This document shows positions 15,626-22,358 of a stretch of DNA of 26,624 nt, piece by piece. Origin of the DNA: a virus; the IMG/VR virus record IMGVR_UViG_3300025671_000424, positions 1 to 26,624 of that record; one strand, given 5' to 3'. Both the position numbers and the translations under genes were made by a program. The stretch's first letter is position 1; each line of letters opens with the position of its first letter. Under the pieces are notes generated by a model that was given only the letters and a program-made list of their open reading frames with translations, did no database searches and had not been told where the DNA came from.

Positions 15626-16346
15626 CACCCTCAAATTCTAAATTATCAGGAATATTAGCGGTTTTACTAACATCTTTTAATTCAAAATCTTTATTATCAT
15701 GTTGTTCTAAATTAGATAATTGTTGAATAGAGCTAAAATGTATCTTGCAAGCTCTTCTAATTAAAGCCACTTTTGCCTTTTCTTCAAACCAAGCATTCCA
15801 AATAAAGGCTTGTTTTGCACAACCTTTAATCTTGTTAATCTCATCAATATTCATCACGTCACAAAAACTTAACTTCTTTTCGCCTAGTGAGTACGAGATA
15901 TAACAAAAACCCCCTATAATTTTATCTCTTTTTGCAAAAGGATTTTCAACATCTAAACTATAAGTAGTAATATCACCCTCTTTTTTTAGAGTAAATTTAT
16001 CACCTTCATAAACTAATCTACAATCAATATTAGCATCTGGATACGCTCTTTTAATGGCATAGATAAAACCACGATAACCAACCTGTAATTGAGCTTCATT
16101 TTTATATTTTACTAAATGGCAATGCTGTCTCCCATCTATTTCTAAACCTAAATCATGAGCTTGCTTGATGCAACTTACTATACTATTAACTGTACACTCT
16201 GTTAAATCTTGTTTACTTCCTTTTGTTTTCTGAATCTCATTCAAAATACTAGTGATATATTTATCTTTACTGTTGGCAAAGATATTACCTATTACACTAG
16301 ATTGAGACAATCCATCTTTAATTATCAATATTCTGTCTTTACTCAT
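15618..16346 (-). CDS. recT: RecT-family single-strand annealing protein
   Basis: A 242-residue protein with RecT features in order: 'CIKQAHDLGLEIDGRQHCHLVKYKNEAQLQVGYRGFIYAIKRA' (59-101), a central 'DVENPFAKRDKIIGGFCYISYS', and the typical 'FIWNAWFEEKAKVALIRRACK' helix near residues 186-206. It anneals complementary strands exposed by an exonuclease; the YqaJ protein encoded about 2.6 kb downstream is the expected partner. A variable acidic C-terminal tail follows. Overlap with small genes on both sides indicates one operon. Confidence 0.92.
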   Translation of the reverse strand: MSKDRILIIKDGLSQSSVIGNIFANSKDKYITSILNEIQKTKGSKQDLTECTVNSIVSCIKQAHDLGLEIDGRQHCHLVKYKNEAQLQVGYRGFIYAIKRAYPDANIDCRLVYEGDKFTLKKEGDITTYSLDVENPFAKRDKIIGGFCYISYSLGEKKLSFCDVMNIDEINKIKGCAKQAFIWNAWFEEKAKVALIRRACKIHFSSIQQLSNLEQHDNKDFELKDVSKTANIPDNLEFEGDE

Positions 16347-16500
16347 TTTCTTTTTTATTTAGATTAATATTAGTAATTAACTTCTTAAACTCCTCAACCC
16401 CTTGTTTAGAAGTCTCAAGCTCAACATTATTTCCAAATTTACCAGCAGAAGTATGCAATAGCATTACTGCCTCTTGCTTAGGTTTTGTTTGTGGTTCCAT
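16339..16500 (-). CDS. 53-residue protein upstream of recT
   Basis: The ATG at 16500 opens a 53-residue frame whose TAA lies inside the first codons of recT (overlap of 8 bases). It contains 'MLLHTSAGKFGNNVELETSKQGVEEFKKLI', a plausible strand-helix unit. Function unknown; the overlap favours a real, coupled gene. Confidence 0.55.
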   Translation of the reverse strand: MEPQTKPKQEAVMLLHTSAGKFGNNVELETSKQGVEEFKKLITNINLNKKENE

Positions 16501-16507
16501 TGTTTAT

Positions 16508-16618
16508 TTATTTTGTATTTAATAATTTCTTAATGCTCTCAGCATTAGCACTTTTACCAAAAGCATTTTTGCGTTTTCTTTTAAAGAATTTCTTGATTGC
16601 ATTAATTAGCTTTCTCAT
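16508..16618 (-). CDS. 36-residue very basic protein
   Basis: A short frame that begins within the RHH gene's last codons (17-base overlap). It encodes 'MRKLINAIKKFFKRKRKNAF...', a lysine/arginine-rich peptide that could bind nucleic acid or membrane. Support comes from the coupled start and from its filling the only gap between genes. Confidence 0.45.
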   Translation of the reverse strand: MRKLINAIKKFFKRKRKNAFGKSANAESIKKLLNTK

Positions 16619-16763
16619 TTTTCTCTAAATTCTTAACAAAAAGCACAATAGCCTCATTAACAAGATAATTTAATGATCTATTTTCCTTTTTAGCTTGATT
16701 AACGAGCGAATTGTAGTAATATTCTGGTATTCTTAACGAGGTTGGTATTTGTTTTTTAGTCAT
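16602..16763 (-). CDS. Arc/CopG-like ribbon-helix-helix regulator
   Basis: A 53-residue protein with the RHH layout: N-terminal strand 'QIPTSLRIPEYY' (5-16), helix A 'YYNSLVNQAKKENR' (16-29), then 'SLNYLVNEAIVLFVKNLEKN' (helix B). This matches Arc-type DNA-binding proteins, which work as dimers on palindromic operators. A perfect palindrome overlapping its probable promoter lies 20 bases upstream, so self-control is likely. It leads the transcript that includes recT. Confidence 0.75.
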   Translation of the reverse strand: MTKKQIPTSLRIPEYYYNSLVNQAKKENRSLNYLVNEAIVLFVKNLEKNEKAN

Positions 16764-16770
16764 GTTATTT

Positions 16771-16828
16771 TTAATAGTTAGTGTTTAAATTCATTTAAAC
16801 TGATTTAAATATTAAAGTCAACTATTAA
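16771..16828 (-). promoter_or_regulatory. Promoter with palindromic operator for the RHH-recT unit
   Basis: On the minus strand TTGACT (16821-16816), a 17-base spacer, then TTAAAT (16798-16793). The -10 box lies inside a perfect palindrome GTTTAAAT-TC-ATTTAAAC (16783-16800 on +). A wider 9-bp inverted repeat TTAATAGTT (16771-16779) / AACTATTAA (16820-16828) encloses the whole promoter. Confidence 0.55.
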
Positions 16829-16840
16829 TTTCAACTTTCT

Positions 16841-17200
16841 TTAAAAATTCTGAATTATTATTTTACCTTTATCACCCCACCACTTAGAGGCTTCAAATCT
16901 ATAAACTACACTATCATCTTTTAAAAGTGCATCATTGATAGATTTTATTAAATTGTCTAAATCTGGTTTTTGTTGGTGTGGCGTGCCTTTCATATATTCC
17001 TTTTTTTTCTTGCTCCAACTTTTTGGCATTGGCAGATAAAAGCATATTTTATAATTTCCTCCTAATTCAAAATTTCTTGATTGTAACCTTAATTCATCGC
17101 AAAAAGCTCTATAAACTAAAACACACTTTCTTTTTTTCCACTTGTCAGATTGTGTCATTCTAGGTTTTGCGACTGGATTTATTTTCATTACTATTGGCAT
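16841..17200 (-). CDS. rusA: RusA-family Holliday junction resolvase
   Basis: A 119-residue nuclease. It shows the RusA opening 'INPVAKPRMTQSDKWKKR' and the metal-binding helix 'KPDLDNLIKSINDALLKDDS' (78-97, with Asp80, Asp82, Asp90 and Asp95/96), followed by a W-rich strand. It cuts four-way junctions made during phage recombination and replication. Length is normal. It is preceded by a small GAGRP protein and the PAPS-reductase-like gene. Confidence 0.92.
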   Translation of the reverse strand: MPIVMKINPVAKPRMTQSDKWKKRKCVLVYRAFCDELRLQSRNFELGGNYKICFYLPMPKSWSKKKKEYMKGTPHQQKPDLDNLIKSINDALLKDDSVVYRFEASKWWGDKGKIIIQNF

Positions 17201-17210
17201 TAGAATAGAG

Positions 17211-17351
17211 TTAGTTGCTCCTTTTATAGTTATTGATTAAAGACTTTACTTTATCTATTAACTGGAAAGGAACTGAAATTCTTTTTGAATTAAGGTTTTT
17301 TTTTGTGTTTTTTGGTCGTCCTGCACCAGTTCTTTTTCCTCCTTTAGGCAT
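17211..17351 (-). CDS. 46-residue GAGRP-type small DNA-binding-like protein
   Basis: The ATG at 17351 overlaps the end of the PAPS-reductase-like gene by 8 bases and is preceded by purine-rich sequence. The protein begins 'MPKGGKRTGAGRPKNTKK', the GAGRPK motif common at the N-terminus of small phage and plasmid proteins. 'RISVPFQLIDKVKSLI' follows, resembling a short ribbon-helix segment. It might bind DNA. It is joined by overlap to the upstream gene. Confidence 0.6.
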   Translation of the reverse strand: MPKGGKRTGAGRPKNTKKNLNSKRISVPFQLIDKVKSLINNYKRSN

Positions 17352-18552
17352 TTTCTTTTAGTTTCTGTAAGGTTTTTATTTGTTTATATTTCTCATAAGC
17401 TTCTGATTTTGGCTGCGTTTGACCAAGACCTTTACAGTAATAGTCATTTCTTAATATGCATCGAGCCATTCTTTTCCAAGATGGAGCCCATTGCTTAACT
17501 TCTAAATCGTGGGGAGCTTGATCTGGAATAAATTTATAACCTCTTTTTTTCCATCCAACTATAAATTTCTTAAATCTTTCTTTATAGTGGTTTTGCATTT
17601 TTGTTGGCAATGATTTTAATAAATAATTTACATAAGACTCCCAAGTATGATTATCTGGTTTTGTGATATTGTTGTAACCGTTAATATTACCTTTTTCTTG
17701 AATGTACAAAGCTCCACTGTTAACTCCGCTAACCCTATTTAATAGTTTATACCAAGTATCTGGCTCAAGTATATGATATAGCCATAAACCTTTTTTTTGA
17801 TCATCTCCAAACGGCTGGCAAAGTCTTTGATTGCTTAGTTTAACGCCTGCCATAGTCATCATATCATATATTTTATTATGTTGCAATGATTTATTTTTAG
17901 AATGAAAAATCCATATATCTTCCGTTCTCCAATCGTATATAGGATATACATTATATAAAAAATTAGATAATTTTGTAGTCCATTTCCACCCTTTATATGT
18001 TAATCCTTTTTTTGTAGATGTAATAGCCTTATAACGATGCAAGCTTTCATCTGCTCTAATACCTATAAACCCAGCGGTTAATTTGTCGCTAGCGTACCAT
18101 TTGCCAAATATAACCATAAATTCTTCAAATTCCATTTTTGGAATATAAAAATCATATTGATTTAAATCTGCGGCCTCTTTTGGTTTTTCTCTAATCCAAA
18201 TATTTTTATTGTTTTCATCCCAACAAACCCATTTTGGCTGATAATCACTAACTGCATTTCTTAATTGCAATTCCCCACAAAACCAGTGCAAATCTATATT
18301 TTCTTTATATTCTTCAATTATTTCCCTTAAATGATTAATGGTTTCTTTATATTGAGCTTCAAGATCAATAATCAACAGTCCTACTTTTTTATTTCTTTTT
18401 TTTGCCTCGTCTAAAACTAAATGAGTCATTACTGAGCTGTCTTTACCCCCACTAAAACTAATATAATATTTTTCAAAATTATCAAAAACATTGCTTATTC
18501 TTTTTTTAGATGCCTCTAAAACATTTTCTTGTAAATAAATTTTATTTGTCAT
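17344..18552 (-). CDS. PAPS-reductase-family protein, IbrA-like (DUF3440)
   Basis: A 402-residue member of the adenine-nucleotide alpha-hydrolase/PAPS reductase group. The PP-loop 'SGGKDSS' is at residues 34-40. Further matches to IbrA/DUF3440 are 'AGFIGIRADESLHRY' (about 160-175), 'VYPIYDWRTEDIWIFH', 'LCQPFGDDQKKGLWLYH' and the C-terminal 'WKRMARCILRNDYYCKGLGQTQPKSEAYEKYK'. IbrA of E. coli prophages acts with IbrB to switch surface-protein genes; the chemistry is unknown. In DNA phosphorothioation the related DndC uses this fold for sulphur transfer. Here it follows a ParB-like gene by 5 bases, the same pairing as ibrB/ibrA. Confidence 0.8.
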   Translation of the reverse strand: MTNKIYLQENVLEASKKRISNVFDNFEKYYISFSGGKDSSVMTHLVLDEAKKRNKKVGLLIIDLEAQYKETINHLREIIEEYKENIDLHWFCGELQLRNAVSDYQPKWVCWDENNKNIWIREKPKEAADLNQYDFYIPKMEFEEFMVIFGKWYASDKLTAGFIGIRADESLHRYKAITSTKKGLTYKGWKWTTKLSNFLYNVYPIYDWRTEDIWIFHSKNKSLQHNKIYDMMTMAGVKLSNQRLCQPFGDDQKKGLWLYHILEPDTWYKLLNRVSGVNSGALYIQEKGNINGYNNITKPDNHTWESYVNYLLKSLPTKMQNHYKERFKKFIVGWKKRGYKFIPDQAPHDLEVKQWAPSWKRMARCILRNDYYCKGLGQTQPKSEAYEKYKQIKTLQKLKENA

Positions 18553-18557
18553 TTTTT

Positions 18558-19691
18558 TTAATATAAATCAATTTGTCTGTCAATGCACAAAGCGTCATCT
18601 AAAGAGACGTTTTCTCTATCGTTTTTTTTTAACCATATATTTAAATATTCTAACGCTATAGAATTGGCTTTATTCTGTTGTTCTTTTGATAATTTAAACC
18701 AAGCACCACTATAAGAAGAGGGAACGCCAGAAACTATGCAAACAGAAGCTTGACCAAGCCAAGCTATTCTATTCATAGCTCTATTACTTAAATAATGCTC
18801 ACAACTGTATTTCCATTCATTAATAACCCTGTTCAAAGCGTTTCTAAATAAATCTTCATTTGTTAAAATTCTAATATATTCTTGTTCACATTGTTCGTGC
18901 GTTAAATTTTCTTTTACACTCTGATAAAAACCGGCTTTGTGACATTCCCATTTATCGTAGGTGTGAAAAATTCTAGTTGAGTCATTTTCGTTTGGTATTT
19001 TATATAAATTCATTTCTTTCTCAACTTCGTCAGTTAAAATTTCATAATCATTATCTAGATAGTCAGAAGATTCCCAAGATTTTGAAAAATCATCATCGCT
19101 AAACAAATGCTCCAAACCAGACACTTGACAAAGCCTCAAAACTTCTTCTTCATCCATTCCTAATTGCTTAGCAATTCTTTTATTTGCCCAATTACGATTT
19201 TTTAATTCGATAACTATTTCGCTCATAGCGTTGATTTGATGCTTACCTCTCGCTCTATTATGCCTAATCGTTGAAGCAATACGGTCATTTTTATCTTGCT
19301 GCTCTTTCCTTATTCCAACAATAGGTAGATAGCCACTAACTTTTTTTCTTACAATATCAGATTCTCTACCAACTCTATTTCTATGAAAACCATCTATAAC
19401 TTCTACTTTTTCTTTTTCTGGATTTTCCCATGTTACAATTGGTTGAGTATAACCATCATTGATAATCGAAAGCTCTAAAAGCTGCATTTCTGGGGGAGCT
19501 ACTTTATTTGGGTTATAATCGTTAGCAACCACATCATTATTAACAATCCACTTAACAAAGTCTACTGGCTCACTTTTAAAAGGGCATAAATTATGTATAT
19601 GCTCTCTTATATCGTTAATAATTTCTATTTTCTCTTTTAGCTCTTTATTTTCCAACAAATCACTTATCATTTTTTTTATTTCGTTTTTCAT
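18558..19691 (-). CDS. ParB-like protein (IbrB-like) with an added C-terminal domain
   Basis: A 377-residue protein. Residues 45-155 carry a ParB/Srx-type domain: 'LELSIINDGYTQPIVTW', 'VEVIDGFHRNRVGRE' (96-110) and 'STIRHNRARGKH' (140-151), with GFHR in place of the usual GEHR. A helix-turn-helix-like stretch follows ('NRNWANKRIAKQLGMDEEEV'). IbrB of E. coli is a shorter ParB-like protein. Here about 150 extra residues follow, with 'EWKYSCEHYLSNRAMNRIAWLGQASVC' and 'GAWFKLSKEQQNKANSIALEYLNIW', which I recall as a stand-alone phage protein type. The pair with the PAPS-reductase-like gene implies a joint function. Confidence 0.75.
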   Translation of the reverse strand: MKNEIKKMISDLLENKELKEKIEIINDIREHIHNLCPFKSEPVDFVKWIVNNDVVANDYNPNKVAPPEMQLLELSIINDGYTQPIVTWENPEKEKVEVIDGFHRNRVGRESDIVRKKVSGYLPIVGIRKEQQDKNDRIASTIRHNRARGKHQINAMSEIVIELKNRNWANKRIAKQLGMDEEEVLRLCQVSGLEHLFSDDDFSKSWESSDYLDNDYEILTDEVEKEMNLYKIPNENDSTRIFHTYDKWECHKAGFYQSVKENLTHEQCEQEYIRILTNEDLFRNALNRVINEWKYSCEHYLSNRAMNRIAWLGQASVCIVSGVPSSYSGAWFKLSKEQQNKANSIALEYLNIWLKKNDRENVSLDDALCIDRQIDLY

Positions 19692-19699
19692 TTTATAAA

Positions 19700-19749
19700 A
19701 ATTGGTTAATAACTTTTGATTAAATTAACCAATTAATTCAAAGAGTCAA
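19700..19749 (-). promoter_or_regulatory. Promoter/operator before the ParB-PAPS pair
   Basis: On the minus strand TTGACT (19749-19744) is a -35-like box with an AT-rich -10 (TAATTT at 16 or AATTTA at 17 bases). An 11-bp perfect inverted repeat AATTGGTTAAT (19700-19710) / ATTAACCAATT (19724-19734), 13 bases apart, covers the -10 and start site. The ParB-like gene starts about 10 bases downstream. The rest of 19750-19851 shows nothing but AT-rich sequence. Confidence 0.5.
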
Positions 19750-19851
19750 GTATTTTTTAATAAATAGTGTTTTTTCTAAAAACAAAACCAACCAGTAATT
19801 ATTGTTAATAAAAGTAAGTGTATGTTATAATTCATCTTCTCCTATTTTGAT

Positions 19852-20169
19852 TTATTTAGCATCTCTGTAATCCATATATTTAATAATATCATCAACATTT
19901 CTAATTGGAAATTTCTTATTTTCTTTTAACTGATAATAATAGCTATCACTACCATCAGTTTCAAATAAAAGATAGCTAGCCAATTCATCGCCTAATATTT
20001 CATCAAGTAATTTTGTAACCCCTGTCAAATAATCATCATCTATTGATTGAACGTAGGGCGTAAATTCTGGGATTAGATTTCTAATTTTATCGTTTAGCTT
20101 TTCGTACTTCTTTTGTTTGGCGTGTAAAAGTTTAAGTAGTGCTAAAGCTTCTTTTTTTATCTTATTCAT
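19852..20169 (-). CDS. Hypothetical protein
   Basis: A 105-residue protein, helical N-terminus ('KKEALALLKLLHAKQKKYEKLNDKIRNLI') and acidic C-terminus with 'DELASYLLFETDGSDSYYYQLKENKKFPI'. I see no known family. It follows the 39-residue gene by one base. Confidence 0.55.
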   Translation of the reverse strand: MNKIKKEALALLKLLHAKQKKYEKLNDKIRNLIPEFTPYVQSIDDDYLTGVTKLLDEILGDELASYLLFETDGSDSYYYQLKENKKFPIRNVDDIIKYMDYRDAK

Positions 20170-20170
20170 A

Positions 20171-20290
20171 TTATTTTATTAATTTTGGATATTTCTTCCT
20201 TAAGTATTTGCGAGCTTCTCTAATTTCTTTAGTCTGTTTTTTTAGAAATTCTTTTATCATTTCTAAAGGCTCTTTTTCTTTCATATCCAT
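20171..20290 (-). CDS. 39-residue basic helical protein
   Basis: The ATG at 20290 lies inside the end of the small membrane-protein gene. The product, 'MDMKEKEPLEMIKEFLKKQ...', is a single charged helix ending in a basic 'RKYLRKKYPKLIK'. The stop falls 2 bases before the next start. Function unknown. Confidence 0.45.
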   Translation of the reverse strand: MDMKEKEPLEMIKEFLKKQTKEIREARKYLRKKYPKLIK

Positions 20291-20394
20291 TTACTAAAAT
20301 TAATTACTATTTCCTTTTGTTGTGAAAACCACAATAAAAATGCTCCTATTGCCATTACTCCCAGGATTGATAGTATTATTATTGCTTGTGTCAT
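20281..20394 (-). CDS. 37-residue single-span membrane protein
   Basis: A short frame with one clear transmembrane helix ('AIIILSILGVMAIGAFLLWF', residues 4-23) and a short polar tail. The ATG at 20394 lies 4 bases after the upstream stop, and its end overlaps the next start by 10 bases. Such microproteins in early phage regions often modulate host membrane proteins or superinfection, which is inference here. Confidence 0.5.
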   Translation of the reverse strand: MTQAIIILSILGVMAIGAFLLWFSQQKEIVINFSKWI

Positions 20395-20398
20395 AATT

Positions 20399-20575
20399 TT
20401 ATTTATTTATTAATATATCGTAAATATCTTCAATATGTTCTAGTTCAATTTTTAAAGATTGTTCGCTTTGCTCTGCTTTGATTCCTAGCTCTAATCTTTG
20501 CTTGTGGTTTTGTTCCGCTCTTTCAATTCTAAGCTTGCGAGCTTCTAATATTTCTTCTTGTGTTAATTTTGTCAT
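20399..20575 (-). CDS. 58-residue coiled-coil protein
   Basis: A charged helix throughout ('LTQEEILEARKLRIERAEQNHKQRLELGIKAEQSEQSL...'), a short coiled coil of unknown function. The ATG at 20575 is the only plausible start. It is encoded just downstream of the methyltransferase-headed chimera. Confidence 0.5.
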   Translation of the reverse strand: MTKLTQEEILEARKLRIERAEQNHKQRLELGIKAEQSEQSLKIELEHIEDIYDILINK

Positions 20576-20586
20576 AATTTTTTTAA

Positions 20587-20625
20587 TTTAATTTAAGTTA
20601 ATAAAAGTGGTTGTTTTACTCTTGC
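20587..20625 (-). repeat. 39-bp direct repeat, copy 1
   Basis: A perfect 39-base match to 21172-21210, 585 bases apart, same orientation. Copy 2 is the end of the gene at 21178-21741; copy 1 is fused to a methyltransferase-like start. Confidence 0.95.
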
Positions 20626-20655
20626 TATACCATCAAAAAGGCTTAATACTTTCAT
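20593..20655 (-). pseudogene. Chimeric remnant: cytosine methyltransferase head joined to a foreign tail
   Basis: A 20-codon frame on the minus strand. Its first 11 residues, 'MKVLSLFDGIA', are the canonical start of phage and bacterial C5-cytosine DNA methyltransferases, where this loop binds S-adenosylmethionine. From there it continues 'RVKQPLLLT' and stop, exactly the C-terminus of the protein encoded at 21178-21741. The join falls at a shared GCA codon, at the edge of the 39-bp repeat. It reads as the scar of a recombination that removed a methyltransferase gene body. The motif-like start could be chance, but the coincidence with the repeat edge argues otherwise. Confidence 0.7.
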
Positions 20656-20686
20656 AGCTCATTATTCTTCTTTTGTGTTTTACTTA

Positions 20687-20708
20687 CGCTTTCTCTCAAA
20701 GCGGTGGT
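20687..20708 (-). repeat. Hairpin and 16-bp repeat, copy 1
   Basis: CTCTCAAAGCGGTGGT at 20693-20708 recurs perfectly at 20897-20912; the two copies flank the zinc-finger-like gene. Copy 1 also forms a perfect hairpin CGCTTT-5-AAAGCG (20687-20703). No U-tract follows on either strand. Confidence 0.85.
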
Positions 20709-20712
20709 CAAA

Positions 20713-20871
20713 TTATTTAATAATCTTAAAATGCTTATCACACTTCTTGCATCCAATATAAGTATAAACAACACATCTTTGATCTGGGTTTTTAAAATTA
20801 GCACCAAAAGTTTTAGTTACTTTCTCGTGCCTACAGAGTAATTCTTTTAAAAAGTCTTTTATCTCACTCAT
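20713..20871 (-). CDS. 52-residue zinc-finger-like protein
   Basis: Read from the ATG at 20871, preceded by a perfect AGGAGG at 5-base spacing, the best ribosome site on this strand. The protein has 'CRHEKV' near the N-terminus and 'YTYIGCKKCDKHFKII' near the C-terminus, giving a Cys-His / Cys-x2-Cys-x2-His set that could bind zinc. It is flanked by 16-bp repeats. Function unknown; a small DNA-binding or adaptor protein is plausible. Confidence 0.65.
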   Translation of the reverse strand: MSEIKDFLKELLCRHEKVTKTFGANFKNPDQRCVVYTYIGCKKCDKHFKIIK

Positions 20872-20896
20872 TCAATCCTCCTTATTTATTGTTGCG

Positions 20897-20912
20897 CTCT
20901 CAAAGCGGTGGT
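20897..20912 (-). repeat. 16-bp direct repeat, copy 2
   Basis: Second perfect copy of the 16-base repeat, abutting the stop of the 84-residue gene. It could form a weaker 4-bp hairpin with neighbouring GCG. Confidence 0.85.
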
Positions 20913-21166
20913 TAAAATTTCTTTCTAGTTATTTCTTCCACCTTTTCCAGAACTTCATTTTGATCTAACAAGTCAATCTCTGAATAAAATTGTCTTGTTG
21001 CATCTCCATTATCTAGGCTCATGACTACATAATCCCCTTTTGATAGATCCTCGCTCTTATCACTGATAACCCTAGTAATTCTGTAAGCGTTTATTGTTAA
21101 GCCTCCTTTTCCGTAGGGTTGATGCTCATAAACGGTATATACTCTTTGTTTTACTTTGTATTTCAT
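20912..21166 (-). CDS. Hypothetical protein
   Basis: An 84-residue, mostly beta protein: 'MKYKVKQRVYTVYEHQPYGKGGLTINAYRITRVISDKSEDLSKGDYVVMSLDNGD', the look of a small barrel. A helical tail follows. The gene lies inside the block bounded by the 39-bp repeats and starts 11 bases after the upstream gene's stop. Confidence 0.6.
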   Translation of the reverse strand: MKYKVKQRVYTVYEHQPYGKGGLTINAYRITRVISDKSEDLSKGDYVVMSLDNGDATRQFYSEIDLLDQNEVLEKVEEITRKKF

Positions 21167-21171
21167 TTCGT

Positions 21172-21210
21172 TTTAATTTAAGTTAATAAAAGTGGTTGTT
21201 TTACTCTTGC
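21172..21210 (-). repeat. 39-bp direct repeat, copy 2
   Basis: The native copy: it covers the last 10 codons plus stop of the gene at 21178-21741 and 6 bases beyond. Confidence 0.95.
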
Positions 21211-21741
21211 AATGCCCTTTAGAGTATCATAGAATAAGGCTTTATCTTGATCTAGTTTTTCTTTTAGATAGACAGCCATTTTTTTTATTCTGTCATCTGA
21301 TAGATTTTCTTTAACTTTACAATAGGTGTCCAACATCAACTTAATATCAACATAAAGGGGGCATTTATAGCGACTACAGAACAATCTTTCATAATAAGGT
21401 GCATTGAGCCACACACCAACAGTTTTCGCTTGTATGGTTAAATTTTCCTCATATTCTTTCTTTTTCTTCTCAATCTCTTCATCTGTTAATGGTTTTTCAA
21501 CTAAAATTTCTAACCATTGGGCAAGCGAAGGGTAACCTCCCCATTGTAAATTAAATTTTTTATGCCATTCGTCATTTGTTAAAAGCCAAAGTTCCTGAAA
21601 TTTCTTTTTAATAACTTCATCTGGTACTTTTTCAGTTTGAGATTGAATTATGTTTAAGAGATTTTCAAAGCCTTTGTTTAGCTTAAAGTTAAAATTCTCC
21701 GCCGTTGTTTCAAAAAATGACTCTAGTTTTAATTTTTCCAT
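21178..21741 (-). CDS. Probable replication-accessory protein, unrecognised family
   Basis: A 187-residue helical protein. 'VIKKKFQELWLLTNDEWHKKFNLQWGGYPSLAQWLEILV' (about 43-82) is a tryptophan-rich block, and 'CSRYKCPLYVDIKLMLDTYCKV' follows. I cannot assign a family. The gene overlaps the end of the DUF6291-like replication gene by 13 bases, so it is probably a partner in replication, for example in helicase loading, by position only. Its last codons form one copy of the 39-bp repeat. Confidence 0.6.
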   Translation of the reverse strand: MEKLKLESFFETTAENFNFKLNKGFENLLNIIQSQTEKVPDEVIKKKFQELWLLTNDEWHKKFNLQWGGYPSLAQWLEILVEKPLTDEEIEKKKKEYEENLTIQAKTVGVWLNAPYYERLFCSRYKCPLYVDIKLMLDTYCKVKENLSDDRIKKMAVYLKEKLDQDKALFYDTLKGIARVKQPLLLT

Positions 21742-22358
21742 GCTAACCTCGATATTTCTTTCTTAAAGTTATTTTTAGGCTCAAATACACCCGTGTAATT
21801 GCTTTCGATAGAGTTTTCCAAAGCCTCATTAGCTGCACCTATTTTGTTATTTTCAAATTTTACTAATTTTTTAATTACCAACTCAACAGCTTTTTCCGTT
21901 GGTAATGCTTTTTTCTTTTTTCTCATATTCAAATATTCATTCCATAATTCAACATCAACAAAATTTGGAATTTGAATTTCTTTTTTTTCTAATTTTTTTT
22001 CTTCTTCTTCATTATCATTAACATTTACATTAACATTATCATTAACATTTACATTATAGGCTTTTTTGGGTTTTTCTAAACCCAATGGGTTTTTTGGGTT
22101 TTTATCTTTTTTAGGTCTTCCACCCTTTAGTCCGTTAGATCTATTGGCATTTGCTTTCTTTTCGTATTTTAGGTTATCTAGTCTAAATTGGTTCTTAAAG
22201 AACAAGAAAAAAGGATAAATTGTTGAGGTGGGTTTTGGTTCTTTTTTAGTAATTTGATACTGAAAAATTGCATCATAAAGCTTACCTTTATCTTGACTAG
22301 ATAAATGACTAGTTGGCTCATAAAATGATTTAAAAAGTAGAAATGATTCTTTTGACAT
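21729..22358 (-). CDS. DUF6291-like replication initiation protein
   Basis: A 209-residue protein. The N-terminus, 'ESFLLFKSFYEPTSHLSSQDKGKLYDAIFQYQ', is the DUF6291-type winged-helix-like domain found in phage replication organisers. A basic 'GLKGGRPKKDKNPKNP' linker and an Asn/Val run encoded by an ATTAAC-like microsatellite follow. The C-terminal part, 'ELWNEYLNMRKKKKAL' through 'ALENSIESNYTGVFEPKN', is the DnaD-like end common in such proteins. It probably binds the phage origin and recruits helicase. A structured leader of about 100 bases lies upstream. The AAGG before the ATG is only 2 bases away, an unusual spacing. Confidence 0.75.
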   Translation of the reverse strand: MSKESFLLFKSFYEPTSHLSSQDKGKLYDAIFQYQITKKEPKPTSTIYPFFLFFKNQFRLDNLKYEKKANANRSNGLKGGRPKKDKNPKNPLGLEKPKKAYNVNVNDNVNVNVNDNEEEEKKLEKKEIQIPNFVDVELWNEYLNMRKKKKALPTEKAVELVIKKLVKFENNKIGAANEALENSIESNYTGVFEPKNNFKKEISRLAWKN

